NCBI GenBank assembly: GCA_947448725.1 | Contig: CANFOM010000008.1 | Span: 20,634 to 84,633 of the forward strand | DNA length: 64,000 nucleotides | Source of the DNA: Bacteroidota bacterium | GTDB taxonomy: Bacteria; Bacteroidota; Bacteroidia; Chitinophagales; Chitinophagaceae | Direction of reading: 5' to 3' | Shown: piece by piece, positions 53,345 through 61,651 of the stretch | Position numbering within the stretch: position 1 is the stretch's first letter | Layout of the letters: each line of letters opens with the position of its first letter | Notes under the pieces: generated by a model | Told to the model about the DNA's origin: nothing | What the model saw: only the letters and a program-made list of their open reading frames with translations | Database searches by the model: none | Program-made: the position numbers and the translations under genes

Positions 53345-54412
53345 TTAAGCGTTTCTGCCAATGCAGTTTAGGTCATCAAAAGCGGTTTCAAGGCGTTTGA
53401 TAAAAGATTCCTCTCCTTTTCTTAACCATACTCTTGGGTCGTAATATTTTTTATTAGGCTTATCTGCTCCTTCTGGATTGCCTAATTGAGCTTGTAAAAA
53501 GGCTTCATTTTTTTTATAATAATTTAGGATTCCTTCCCAGAAGGCCCATTGTAAATCGGTATCTAAATTCATTTTGATAGCACCGTATCCAATCGCTTCT
53601 CTAATTTGATTTTGAGGAGAACCAGATCCGCCATGGAAAACAAAATACACTGGCTTTTCTGCAGTGTTTAATTTTTGCTGAATATGCACTTGACTATTGT
53701 TTAAAATATCAGGTCTTAATTCAACATTACCTGGTTTGTAAACACCATGTACATTTCCAAAAGCTGCAGCGACAGTAAATAAATTACCCACTTTACTTAA
53801 TTCAGTATAAGCGTATTCGACATGTTCTGGTTGCGTATATAACTTATCATTATCAACACTGCTATTGTCAACGCCATCTTCCTCGCCACCCGTTACACCC
53901 AATTCAATTTCAATACTCATGCCCAATGGTGCCATTCTTTTGTAAAATTCAACAGAGGTTTGAATATTTTCTTCTAAACTTTCTTCAGACAAGTCCAACA
54001 TATGAGAACTAAATAAAGGTTGCCCTTTTTCTTTTTTAAATTGTTCACCTGCGTCTATTAAAGCACTAATCCAAGGCAACCATTTTTTGGAAGCGTGATC
54101 GGTATGTAATACAACAGGCACATTGTAAAATTGAGCTACTTGATGAACGTGTAAAGCACCCGCAATAGCTCCTTGAATATTGGCTTGTAAATTATCATTA
54201 GCCATTCCTTTTCCTGCTATAAATTGAGCACCTCCGTTGGAGAATTGAATAATAATAGGGGAGTTTACTTTAGCAGCTGTTTCAATAGCTGCATTAATGG
54301 TATCTGTTCCAGTGGTGTTCACTGCTGGAATGGCAAATTTGTTAACCTTAGCATCATTGTATAATGTTTCAAGTTCTTTGCCAAATAAAACGCCTGCGCG
54401 GTACTTACTCAT
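53345..54412 (-). CDS. fbaA: Class II fructose-bisphosphate aldolase
   Basis: Zinc-dependent aldolase of glycolysis/gluconeogenesis, class IIA. 355 residues (E. coli FbaA 359). FAIPAVNTTGTDTINAAIETA, VVLHTDHASKKWLPW with the zinc/catalytic Asp-His pair, the IEIELGVTGGEEDGVDNS segment, and FHGGSGSP in the phosphate site are all standard. Preceded by a TATATTTG element 18 bases from the ATG and followed by its own terminator, so it is probably monocistronic. Confidence 0.97.
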   Translation of the reverse strand: MSKYRAGVLFGKELETLYNDAKVNKFAIPAVNTTGTDTINAAIETAAKVNSPIIIQFSNGGAQFIAGKGMANDNLQANIQGAIAGALHVHQVAQFYNVPVVLHTDHASKKWLPWISALIDAGEQFKKEKGQPLFSSHMLDLSEESLEENIQTSVEFYKRMAPLGMSIEIELGVTGGEEDGVDNSSVDNDKLYTQPEHVEYAYTELSKVGNLFTVAAAFGNVHGVYKPGNVELRPDILNNSQVHIQQKLNTAEKPVYFVFHGGSGSPQNQIREAIGYGAIKMNLDTDLQWAFWEGILNYYKKNEAFLQAQLGNPEGADKPNKKYYDPRVWLRKGEESFIKRLETAFDDLNCIGRNA

Positions 54413-54430
54413 AGTTTAAATATTAAGTTG

Positions 54431-54438
54431 CAAATATA
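54431..54438 (-). promoter_or_regulatory. Bacteroidota -7 element (TATATTTG) for fbaA
   Basis: TAnnTTTG followed by C on the minus strand, 18 bases from the fbaA ATG. A TTTG lies upstream but at 12 rather than 19 bases. Confidence 0.55.
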
Positions 54439-54541
54439 CAATTTATGCCCCAAACGAATGTTAGCCTTATGGTATTTAGTAAGTAGAAATAATCCCCAAA
54501 AACTTAAGGGATACACACATTTTAGATTGATTAGGAAGTGA

Positions 54542-55531
54542 TTAAAGGAATCCTTTACTTTTCATCCAATCGTCGTTAAATACCTTTCCTACATATCTAC
54601 TGCCATGATCGTGAAATATACAAACGACGACATCTGATGGCTTTAATTGGTCTTTAAGCTGAAGTAATCCTTGCAAACAACTTCCAGCACTATAACCACA
54701 AAATAAGCCTTCTTCTTTAGCCAAACGACGGGTCATTAAGGCTCCGTCTTTATCTGATACTTGTTCAAAATGATCAATCACAGACATGTCATAATTTTTA
54801 GGAATAAAATCTTCGCCAAAACCTTCTGCAATATAGGGTTGCACATAAGCATGATCTTCAATGCCTGTTTCAAAATAGTGCGTCAATAAAGAACCAATAG
54901 GATCAATGGCCCATACCTTTATGTTTGGATTTTTTTCTTTTAAATAAGTAGCCGTACCAGTAATAGTGCCTCCTGTTCCAGCAGTACAAACCAAATGGGT
55001 TATTTTGCCTTCGGATTGCTTCCAAATTTCAGGCCCAGTACTTTCATAATGAGCTTGGCGGTTGGCCAAATTATCATATTGATTAAAGAAAAAAGAATTA
55101 GGAATTTCTGCAGCTAATTTTCTAGCAACAGAATAATAACTTTTCGGATCTTCCGGTGCAACATTCGTTGGACAAACAATTACTTCGGCACCCACTGCTT
55201 TCATAATATCCATCTTCTCTTTACTTTGCTTGTCGGTAGTAGTGAATATACATTTATATCCTTTTACAATAGCCACTAAAGCTAGCCCCATCCCGGTGTT
55301 CCCGCTTGTACATTCGATAATCGTTCCTCCAGGTTTCAATTTCCCTTCGGCTTCGGCAACTTCAATCATTTTTAAGGCCATTCGATCCTTAATAGAGTTT
55401 CCTGGATTAAAATAATCCACCTTGGCTAAAATAGTAGCTGGTAAAGCAGCTGTTATTTTATTTAATTTAATTAAAGGAGTATTGCCAATCGTTTCTAAAA
55501 TATTATTTAACCACATAGGGGGGAGTGCCAT
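54542..55531 (-). CDS. PLP-dependent cysteine synthase / cystathionine beta-synthase-type enzyme
   Basis: 329-residue beta-family PLP enzyme. PLP-lysine Lys48 in NPGNSIKDRM, SGNTGMGLALV and the phosphate loop GTGGTITGTATYLKEKNP are canonical. NNILETIGNTPLIKLNKI and the aromatic FNPGNSIKDR context are closer to cystathionine beta-synthase than to bacterial CysK, but no C-terminal CBS pair is present. Probably forms cystathionine or cysteine; the exact substrate is unsettled. A second Met (MWLNN, at 55516) is an alternative start. Confidence 0.85.
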   Translation of the reverse strand: MALPPMWLNNILETIGNTPLIKLNKITAALPATILAKVDYFNPGNSIKDRMALKMIEVAEAEGKLKPGGTIIECTSGNTGMGLALVAIVKGYKCIFTTTDKQSKEKMDIMKAVGAEVIVCPTNVAPEDPKSYYSVARKLAAEIPNSFFFNQYDNLANRQAHYESTGPEIWKQSEGKITHLVCTAGTGGTITGTATYLKEKNPNIKVWAIDPIGSLLTHYFETGIEDHAYVQPYIAEGFGEDFIPKNYDMSVIDHFEQVSDKDGALMTRRLAKEEGLFCGYSAGSCLQGLLQLKDQLKPSDVVVCIFHDHGSRYVGKVFNDDWMKSKGFL

Positions 55532-55620
55532 TTATTATATATGTAAAATTACGGTAATTAAAAAGAAACGGGGAAGAAAGAAATGCTGCAGCTTAAAATA
55601 AAAAGAAAGAAGAAGTAATC

Positions 55621-56562
55621 TTATAAATTTTCAAAATTTCTAGTAATAATTTCGCAGAATTTAGAATCAATCATTTTTTCGGCAAGTAAAATCATGTTAT
55701 AAAATGCTTTAGCATTGCTGATGCCATGTCCTATAATAACTGGCTTATTGATACCTAATACAGGAGTTCCTCCATAATTTTCAAAGTGGTAACGTCCAAA
55801 AAATGAATCGTTTTGTAAGTTTTGATGTACAGCTGCGTCGTACATGGCTTCGGCTGTTTTTAAAAGTATATTTCCGGTATATCCGTCGCAAACAATAACA
55901 TCCGCCTTATCATTAAAGACATCTCTTCCTTCTACATTACCGATAAATTGTATAGCTGTATTTTCTTTTAAAAGTGGGTAGGTGGCTTGTGCTAGTATAT
56001 TTCCTTTTCCTTCTTCTTCACCAACATTTAACAAGGCTACTTTTGGTGTTGGAATATTTAAAATATGCTTTGCGTACAAATTGCCTAAAATAGCAAATTG
56101 ATTTAAATGTTCTGGTTTGCAATCTGCATTAAATCCAACATCTACCAACAATCCTGTTTTACCTTTTAATTTAGGCATCAAGGAAGCAATGGTTGGCCTT
56201 ATTACACCTTTAATAGGTTTTATGCTAAACATGGCACCCACCAGCATGGCGCCAGTATTTCCTGCACTCAGGAATGCATCAATTTCACCAGCTGCCAATA
56301 ATTTAAAACCAATAGCGATGGATGAATTTGGTTTTTCCTTTAATGCTTTAGTAGGATGTTCATGGTAGCCAATAATTTCTGAGGCATGTACCAAATGTAA
56401 AAATGGCGAGGAAATCCCATGTTGTTGAAATAATTCCTTCAACTGGGTTTCATCACCAATACAAAATAGTTGATTATCCGATTGGGATAAATATTGTTGA
56501 ACACCTTTAACGGCTTCTAGTGGAGCAAAATCACCACCCATCATATCGATGCCAATATTCAT
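55621..56562 (-). CDS. plsX: Phosphate acyltransferase PlsX
   Basis: Makes acyl-phosphate from acyl-ACP for phospholipid synthesis. 313 residues, peripheral membrane protein. Opening IGIDMMGGDFAP, HPTKALKEKPNSS, SAGNTGAM, VDVGFNADCKPEHL and GNVEGRDVFNDKADVIVCDGYTGNILLK are the standard PlsX blocks. Third gene of the DUF177-rpmF-plsX operon; twelve bases after rpmF. The fabH gene that often follows is not here. Confidence 0.96.
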   Translation of the reverse strand: MNIGIDMMGGDFAPLEAVKGVQQYLSQSDNQLFCIGDETQLKELFQQHGISSPFLHLVHASEIIGYHEHPTKALKEKPNSSIAIGFKLLAAGEIDAFLSAGNTGAMLVGAMFSIKPIKGVIRPTIASLMPKLKGKTGLLVDVGFNADCKPEHLNQFAILGNLYAKHILNIPTPKVALLNVGEEEGKGNILAQATYPLLKENTAIQFIGNVEGRDVFNDKADVIVCDGYTGNILLKTAEAMYDAAVHQNLQNDSFFGRYHFENYGGTPVLGINKPVIIGHGISNAKAFYNMILLAEKMIDSKFCEIITRNFENL

Positions 56563-56574
56563 CTTAAATGGTAA

Positions 56575-56769
56575 TTAAGCTTTTAGTGGCGCTTTTTCGC
56601 TAACTAAAAGTCCTTTGTAATACAATTTACCTTCTTGAACGTGCGCACGATGACGTACATGGATTTCTCCAGTAGTACCATCTTTGCTTAATGTAACTTC
56701 TTGGGCTACATAATGGGTTCTTCTTTTAGCGCTACGTTGTTGCGAGTGTCTGCGTTTAGGATTAGGCAT
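56575..56769 (-). CDS. rpmF: 50S ribosomal protein L32
   Basis: 64 residues, opening MPNPKRRHSQQRSAKRRTHY as in bL32. It is of the zinc-free type: no CxxC pair is present. The usual position between the DUF177 gene and plsX supports the call. The gene lies 37 bases after the DUF177 stop. Confidence 0.96.
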   Translation of the reverse strand: MPNPKRRHSQQRSAKRRTHYVAQEVTLSKDGTTGEIHVRHRAHVQEGKLYYKGLLVSEKAPLKA

Positions 56770-56806
56770 CTCTTATGTTTTAAAATTTATTATTTAATTG
56801 TCGTTT

Positions 56807-57376
56807 CTAATTGTTGGTCGCTTCTTTTGGATCATCTAGGCCTTTGAATTTTTCTAATCCCTTCCAAATGTTCTTGTTATTGATTTCAATTTGGTTGGTC
56901 TTAAACTTCTTTAAGGTTTCTAGTACTTTTTGGTTACAGGTAGATTCCCCTTTTTCATTTTCCTTACAAATATGTTGTAATGGAATACTTAAATTGATGA
57001 ATTCGAAAATCCAGTTAGCAATTGAAAAATGGCTTTCACCCTTATCAATGTAAAAAATATCTGGATCTTCCTCCTGACTGTTCATGGTAATAGGGTCATC
57101 GACCAGTTTAACAATCAAGTTAAACTCATCCCAAAGTTGAACGGTGATGGGGTTGCCACAACGGTCACAAAGGGCATCTATAGTACCATCCACGTCAAAA
57201 TGCAATTGCAAAAACCCCTGTTTCTTATCTAATTTAAGTTTAACAGTGGTGTCACAATGGCTAAAATCCTGTGGCCCAAAATCGGCAAAGAACTTGTCCT
57301 CAATACGGTATTCTAACTCATGTAAACCGGGTCTTAGACCCACAAATGCTATTTCGTAAGCCCTGTTTTGGTTCAT
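56807..57376 (-). CDS. YceD/DUF177 family protein
   Basis: 189-residue protein of the DUF177 family, which supports 23S rRNA accumulation in some bacteria and plants. A CDRCG pair at about residue 80 fits the family's CxxC; a late CKENEKGESTCNQKVLETLKKF follows. ATG 57376 starts MNQNRAYE; a longer frame reaching 57415 is rejected because the full promoter consensus lies at 57397-57427. First gene of the DUF177-rpmF-plsX operon. Confidence 0.9.
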   Translation of the reverse strand: MNQNRAYEIAFVGLRPGLHELEYRIEDKFFADFGPQDFSHCDTTVKLKLDKKQGFLQLHFDVDGTIDALCDRCGNPITVQLWDEFNLIVKLVDDPITMNSQEEDPDIFYIDKGESHFSIANWIFEFINLSIPLQHICKENEKGESTCNQKVLETLKKFKTNQIEINNKNIWKGLEKFKGLDDPKEATNN

Positions 57377-57396
57377 AACCGTACTTATAAGGGTGG

Positions 57397-57427
57397 CAAA
57401 GTTAGTAAAAAGCAACCAAAAGACAAA
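57397..57427 (-). promoter_or_regulatory. Full Bacteroidota promoter for the DUF177-rpmF-plsX operon (TTTG-N19-TAACTTTG)
   Basis: On the minus strand TTTG (57424-57427), exactly 19 bases, then TAACTTTG (57397-57404), 20 bases before the ATG. One of two complete consensus matches in the window. Confidence 0.75.
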
Positions 57428-57460
57428 GTTTATCCTACTTTTACCGTTTTATAATAATCC

Positions 57461-58600
57461 ATGGCAAATTCTACAAAATATCTTCTAAAGTTAACTTCCC
57501 TAGTTAAATTCATTGGTTATTGGGTATGGTATATATTGGCACTAGTCATTCTTATTATTACCCAATTCCCTGATTGGGTATCCAAATACTACTCTAATGG
57601 CTTTTTTAAATGGTTGGGTTTATGCCTCAGAAAGTTAACTAGTTTCTTTCCAAATGCCATTGGAGAGTTTGTTTATTTATTTATAATTATTATGTTGATA
57701 ATCAATATAATAAGAAGTTTATTTAAATATAAACATCAATATAAACAAAATCGAAATTATAAATTAATTCTAAAATCTATCTTTAAAAAAGGGTTAAAAT
57801 ATTTAGTACAACTGTATGTATTATTTATGCTTATTTGGGGGCTAAACTATCAGCAGTCTAGTCCCGCTAAGCCATTTGGCTTAGAAGTAAAGGAAACTTA
57901 TAATGATGTTGCTATTGAACAACTTACTTTGGACTTAATTGAGGAGTTAAATGCTACTAGGACCCAAATTGCCGATTCGTCTATTGAAAAGCTTACCATT
58001 AAGCAGATTTTTACCACTGCCATTAAAGAATATGCTCAAATGGAGCCAGCTTATCCTTTTTTAAAGCTTCAGCAACCCAATTTAAAACTATCCAGATTCC
58101 CAGCTATAGGAGATTATATAGGTTTTATGGCCTATTATCAGCCGCTAACTGGTGAGGCCATCATTAGAGGGGATGTTCCTGTATTAACCCTGCCCTTTAC
58201 TACCTGCCATGAAATGGCACATCAATTGGGTTATGCCTCTGAAATGGAAGCCAACTTCATTGCTTTTGTAGTAGGTTCCGAAACTCATGAGCCTATATTT
58301 AAATATTCAATGTTGTTGCAATTATTTACCTATGCGCAAAGTGCTGAATTAACTTTTATTGCTAAAACTGGAAATTTTGAAAACTGGAAAAAGGTAGTGG
58401 CTAGAAATAAGAATTTATTATCCCCAGCAGTATTAGCAGATCGAAAAAAAATTAAATTGTTTTTCTTAGAAAGACAAGACTTATTAATTCCTGCATCGAC
58501 AACAATGTACAATCAATTTCTACAATGGAATAAGCAAGCCAATGGAATTGAGAGTTATAACGATGTGCTTTTATGGGCCTTAGCGTATAGAGCCAAATAA
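57461..58600 (+). CDS. DUF3810 membrane protein with HExxH metallopeptidase motif
   Basis: 379 residues. Three N-terminal membrane helices (about 15-38, 65-90, 110-128) place the C-terminal domain outside the cytoplasm or at its face. That domain carries TTCHEMAHQLGYASEMEANFIAFVVG: an HExxH zinc-protease motif with a glutamate 12 residues on as third ligand. The family is widespread in Bacteroidota and usually labelled DUF3810. Activity and substrate unknown. Divergent from the DUF177 operon and convergent (seven bases) with dcd. Confidence 0.88.
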   Translation: MANSTKYLLKLTSLVKFIGYWVWYILALVILIITQFPDWVSKYYSNGFFKWLGLCLRKLTSFFPNAIGEFVYLFIIIMLIINIIRSLFKYKHQYKQNRNYKLILKSIFKKGLKYLVQLYVLFMLIWGLNYQQSSPAKPFGLEVKETYNDVAIEQLTLDLIEELNATRTQIADSSIEKLTIKQIFTTAIKEYAQMEPAYPFLKLQQPNLKLSRFPAIGDYIGFMAYYQPLTGEAIIRGDVPVLTLPFTTCHEMAHQLGYASEMEANFIAFVVGSETHEPIFKYSMLLQLFTYAQSAELTFIAKTGNFENWKKVVARNKNLLSPAVLADRKKIKLFFLERQDLLIPASTTMYNQFLQWNKQANGIESYNDVLLWALAYRAK

Positions 58601-58607
58601 GATTGAC

Positions 58608-59144
58608 TTAAAATTTATTCTTCCACATCATACTTTCTATAGGCTTTTCGGGCTGTCCGCTGTATTTGGCATTCGACTTTTGGTTATACTTTACTTCAAT
58701 CTCGCCATCCACAGGGAAATAGATAAGTTGTCCAATTGGCATTCCTTTATATATTTTAACAGGTTGCTTAACGGAAATTTCTAAAGTCCAATAGCCACAA
58801 AATCCTACATCCCCTTTACCTGCGGTCGCATGAATGTCAATACCCAATCTTCCAGTAGAAGATTTTCCTTCTAAAAAGGGAACATGTGCGTGGGTTTCTG
58901 TGTATTCTAAGGTTACCCCTAAATAAAATCCAGTTGGTTCTAAAACGAATCCCTCTTCTGGAATTTCAAAATAAGTAATGGTATTGTGTGCCTTGGCATC
59001 TAAAATAGGATTGTCATAGGTAGCCAACCATTTTCCTAAATGAACGTCATAGCTATTGCTGCCTAAATCTTTGCGATCATAAGGCTCAATTTTGATAGTT
59101 CCTTTTGCTATTTCTTCTAATATTCGAGAGTCGGATAAAATCAT
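58608..59144 (-). CDS. dcd: dCTP deaminase
   Basis: 178-residue trimeric enzyme converting dCTP to dUTP for thymidylate supply. Matches in order: ILSDSRILEEIAKGTIKIEPYD, GSNSYDVHLG, EGKSSTGRLGIDIHATAGKGDVGFCGYWTLEISV and QLIYF. The bifunctional dCTP deaminase-dUTPase of some taxa is not distinguishable from sequence alone. The nearby cytidine deaminase gene serves the same pool. Upstream region is short and shared with the divergent transferase gene. Confidence 0.93.
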   Translation of the reverse strand: MILSDSRILEEIAKGTIKIEPYDRKDLGSNSYDVHLGKWLATYDNPILDAKAHNTITYFEIPEEGFVLEPTGFYLGVTLEYTETHAHVPFLEGKSSTGRLGIDIHATAGKGDVGFCGYWTLEISVKQPVKIYKGMPIGQLIYFPVDGEIEVKYNQKSNAKYSGQPEKPIESMMWKNKF

Positions 59145-59210
59145 CTTTGTTTATTTATGTTTATTTTGCACCTATCATTTGCGCTGCAATCTAAATCAAT
59201 CCTTTTTTCT

Positions 59211-59837
59211 ATGCCTTTGTTTTATCAACAAAATATCAACGCAACAACTAAAATGGCCATTTGGTCTATTACTGAGTCGTTGGATTTTTTCGAACAAAAG
59301 GTAAGTAGTGCAGTCCAAATTACACATCCAATAAAAAAAGTACAACATTTAGCGGCTAGATTATTGTTAAAACACTTGCTACCGGAGCTTGATGCAATAT
59401 CCATAAAATATGGTGCCCATGGCAAACCCTATTTAGAGAATAGTCATTTCCATTTTTCCGTTTCTCATTGCAATGGGTATGCGGCATGTATCATCAGTTC
59501 AAAAGATCCGGTGGGAATTGATATCGAATTGATTCAAGACAGGGTAGGGAAAGTGGCCAATAAATTTTTACATACTTCGGAATTGGGTAAAATACAATTG
59601 CTCCACAAAGAAGATCAATTGAAGCAAATGACTTTTTTTTGGGCAGCTAAAGAAGCCATGTATAAAATGAATGAAAAACTGGGCATTGATTTTTCTGAAA
59701 ATTTAAGAGTAGATGAATTAGCAAAAAATTCCAGCGGAATTATCCCTGCTACTATTTTTAGTGATGCACTGGCATTAGAAGTTCAAATATTTTATACCAT
59801 TGCTGCCGATTTTGTTTGGGCAGCCAGTATTGTATAA
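59211..59837 (+). CDS. 4'-phosphopantetheinyl transferase superfamily protein
   Basis: 208-residue Sfp/AcpT-type enzyme that loads phosphopantetheine onto carrier proteins. FSVSHCNGYAACIIS, the metal site GIDIELIQDRVGKVANKFL and the FWAAKEAMYKM helix are the three diagnostic blocks. ATG 59211 starts MPLFYQQNINATTKMAIW, the start usual in this phylum's homologues, and is preferred over ATG 59157. The target is unspecified; no polyketide or peptide synthase is nearby, so acyl carrier protein is the likely partner. Confidence 0.87.
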   Translation: MPLFYQQNINATTKMAIWSITESLDFFEQKVSSAVQITHPIKKVQHLAARLLLKHLLPELDAISIKYGAHGKPYLENSHFHFSVSHCNGYAACIISSKDPVGIDIELIQDRVGKVANKFLHTSELGKIQLLHKEDQLKQMTFFWAAKEAMYKMNEKLGIDFSENLRVDELAKNSSGIIPATIFSDALALEVQIFYTIAADFVWAASIV

Positions 59838-59977
59838 ATCTTTTTTCTTTATGACAAAGGTCATAGTAAATGAAATGAAAAATAAATTACTTTACTATGT
59901 ATTTTATAGTACAAGTCTTAAAGTAGTGTTGAAAGATTTGTTTTAAAATAAGGAAGTTCATTTTAAAACATAGGTAT

Positions 59978-60238
59978 ATGAAAAAGAGTAATCAAAACAC
60001 CGAATTAGTGGTGCAAAATTTAAAATTAATTTTATACCCAGCGAAGGAAGATATTTTTAAGAAAGGCCATAAAGCCATTCATTTAGATTCGGAAGGGAAT
60101 AAGGTGCTGGTTAAAAAAATAAATCCAATAGATTTGGAGATTCCCGGCGAAGAATTAGAGGATTTAAGGGCAACATTTAATGAGGAAGAAGATGATAGCA
60201 TCAATGGAGATAATCATAATGATTTAGAAGAGTATTAA
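59978..60238 (+). CDS. Small acidic protein, unknown
   Basis: 86 residues without signal or membrane segment. A basic N-half (KLILYPAKEDIFKKGHKAIHLDSEGNKVLVKKINPIDLE) is followed by a strongly acidic C-half (EELEDLRATFNEEEDDSINGDNHNDLEEY). No family recognised. ATG follows an A-rich leader, 140 bases after the transferase gene, and the stop lies four bases from the convergent DUF2130 gene. Reading-frame quality is fair and the charge split suggests a real protein. Confidence 0.6.
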   Translation: MKKSNQNTELVVQNLKLILYPAKEDIFKKGHKAIHLDSEGNKVLVKKINPIDLEIPGEELEDLRATFNEEEDDSINGDNHNDLEEY

Positions 60239-60242
60239 ATTA

Positions 60243-61445
60243 TTAATCTTCTAATTCCAAAGGTTCGTCATCATCTAATAAATTTAAATTGATGGTATCT
60301 GCACCAGCAATACCCTCAATAGAACCTTTGATATGCATGGCATTTAATAATACTTTTTCTAGTTGCTTCTCGCGAGATTTCCATAATTTTTCCATGGCGT
60401 CTCTTTCCTTTTGAATACTATAACGCATTTGTCTAAACCCTTCGCCAATGGCTTTCCATTGTTCGTTAAACTCATTACTTATCAAGTAGTCGTAAAGAAA
60501 GCTCATTTTATCGCCCTTGTTCACTTGACTTTTCTTGGTATCGTATACTTTTAAAATTGCATTTCGAAGTAGTAGCGCTACACTTTTTACTTCTTGATAA
60601 GAACAAATATAAACGCCTTCTTTTTCGCCAAATCTTTCCATATCCTTAGGAAATGCTTGAGTAACTATAATAGCAATGTCTGCACCTTGACTACGCATAT
60701 CTGTTTTTAATTTTTCAATCCACTCTTGTGCGAAAGCCGTAGTTCTTTTACTCTCATATATAATTTTTCCTGCTTCCTGGCCTAAGTTATTTCGTACAAT
60801 TTGAATACAATCTGCACCGCGAACGCCTTTACCTACTTCTACGATTTGATCAAACGGAAAACTTGATTTTAATAATTCTTCCAATAAAAGTTCTTGCACT
60901 TCGCCTTGCATTTGCATACTGCCTTGTTCGGCTTTGCGCTTCATTTCATCGGCCAGTTTACGTTGATCTTCTAATTGTTTTTCTAATTCTTTTACTTTTA
61001 GTTGATATTCTTGATCTTTTAAGGAGCCTCTTTCTAATTCTTCCTTAAGTATTTGTGCTTTTATATTTTCTCTTTCCGCTATTAATTTTCTTTGTAATTC
61101 TAATTCTAATGCTGCTTCTTTTGATTGAATGGCCTGTACTTGTTTAAGGAATTCTAATTCTTTTTCTTGAAAATCTTTTACTTGCTTACTCATGGCAGAT
61201 TCACTTTGCTGCATGACTTTTAGTTTATGCTCATATTGAGCCCCTAAATCTTTTTTTAATTTTTCTGCCAATTCGTTTTCAATAGTAATTTTTTGCTCAG
61301 CCAATAACACATTGGTTTCTTCTTCTTTCTTTTTTTGCCAGTCGGTCATTTTGCCACGCAATTCTTTTTCCACTTCCTCTCTAATAGCATCAGTGGGCTC
61401 GAAGTTGTTTTGACATTTAGGGCAGGTAACAGTATAAATTGACAT
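60243..61445 (-). CDS. DUF2130 domain protein with zinc-ribbon and coiled coil
   Basis: 400 residues. N-terminal CPKC pair (about residues 7-10), then a long charged coiled coil (about 35-190, e.g. LEFLKQVQAIQSKEAALELELQRKL) and the DUF2130 domain (about 200-370) with ADCIQIVRNNLGQEAGKIIYESKRTTAFAQEW, ADIAIIVTQAFPKDMERFGEKEGVYICSYQEV. The domain resembles a PD-(D/E)xK nuclease-like fold, so nucleic-acid processing is possible; that is family-level inference. The start at ATG 61445 is preferred over a longer frame that would run into the tRNA gene; a -7 element sits at 61450-61457. Confidence 0.85.
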   Translation of the reverse strand: MSIYTVTCPKCQNNFEPTDAIREEVEKELRGKMTDWQKKKEEETNVLLAEQKITIENELAEKLKKDLGAQYEHKLKVMQQSESAMSKQVKDFQEKELEFLKQVQAIQSKEAALELELQRKLIAERENIKAQILKEELERGSLKDQEYQLKVKELEKQLEDQRKLADEMKRKAEQGSMQMQGEVQELLLEELLKSSFPFDQIVEVGKGVRGADCIQIVRNNLGQEAGKIIYESKRTTAFAQEWIEKLKTDMRSQGADIAIIVTQAFPKDMERFGEKEGVYICSYQEVKSVALLLRNAILKVYDTKKSQVNKGDKMSFLYDYLISNEFNEQWKAIGEGFRQMRYSIQKERDAMEKLWKSREKQLEKVLLNAMHIKGSIEGIAGADTINLNLLDDDEPLELED

Positions 61446-61449
61446 GTTA

Positions 61450-61457
61450 CAAATATA
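61450..61457 (-). promoter_or_regulatory. Bacteroidota -7 element (TATATTTG) abutting the DUF2130 gene start
   Basis: TAnnTTTG on the minus strand with only four bases (TAAC) between its last base and the ATG. It lies just past the T-run of the tRNA terminator. Confidence 0.45.
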
Positions 61458-61464
61458 AATAAAA

Positions 61465-61490
61465 AACCCCATCACTTTTATGATAGGGTT
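61465..61490 (-). terminator. Intrinsic terminator after tRNA-Leu
   Basis: On the minus strand AACCCTATCA (61481-61490) pairs with TGATGGGGTT, with one T-G pair, followed by TTTT. The first A of the stem is the A of the tRNA's encoded CCA end. Confidence 0.85.
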
Positions 61491-61578
61491 GGTGCGGAAG
61501 AGGAGATTCGAACTCCCACGCCCGGGTATGGGCGCTACCACCTCAAGGTAGTGCGTCTACCAATTTCGCCACCTCCGC
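61490..61578 (-). tRNA. tRNA-Leu, anticodon GAG, with encoded CCA
   Basis: Reads on the minus strand as a class II tRNA. The acceptor stem is GCGGAGG with CTTCCGC (one G-T pair), then discriminator A and CCA. The D-arm is GCGAAATTGGTAGACGC. The anticodon stem CTACC/GGTAG closes a seven-base loop TTGAGGT with anticodon GAG (complement at 61542-61544). A long variable arm CGCCC/GGGCG follows, and the T-arm has GTTCGAAT. It decodes CUU/CUC. Confidence 0.96.
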
Positions 61579-61596
61579 GTTTGTTTGCAAATGTAC

Positions 61597-61625
61597 AAAA
61601 AAAGAGTCCCGATTACTCGAGACTC
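61597..61625 (-). terminator. Intrinsic terminator after the DUF2911 gene
   Basis: On the minus strand GAGTCTCGA (61617-61625) pairs with TCGGGACTC (61604-61612) with one T-G pair, loop GTAA, then seven Ts. Lies 27 bases past the DUF2911 stop and just before the tRNA. Confidence 0.85.
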
Positions 61626-61651
61626 AATTTAGTATCAATTATTTGGTAAGA

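Noticed and set aside
61446..61541. Longer DUF2130 frame starting inside tRNA-Leu
   Set aside because: The codons come from the tRNA and its terminator; the family begins with the CPKC zinc-ribbon after ATG 61445.
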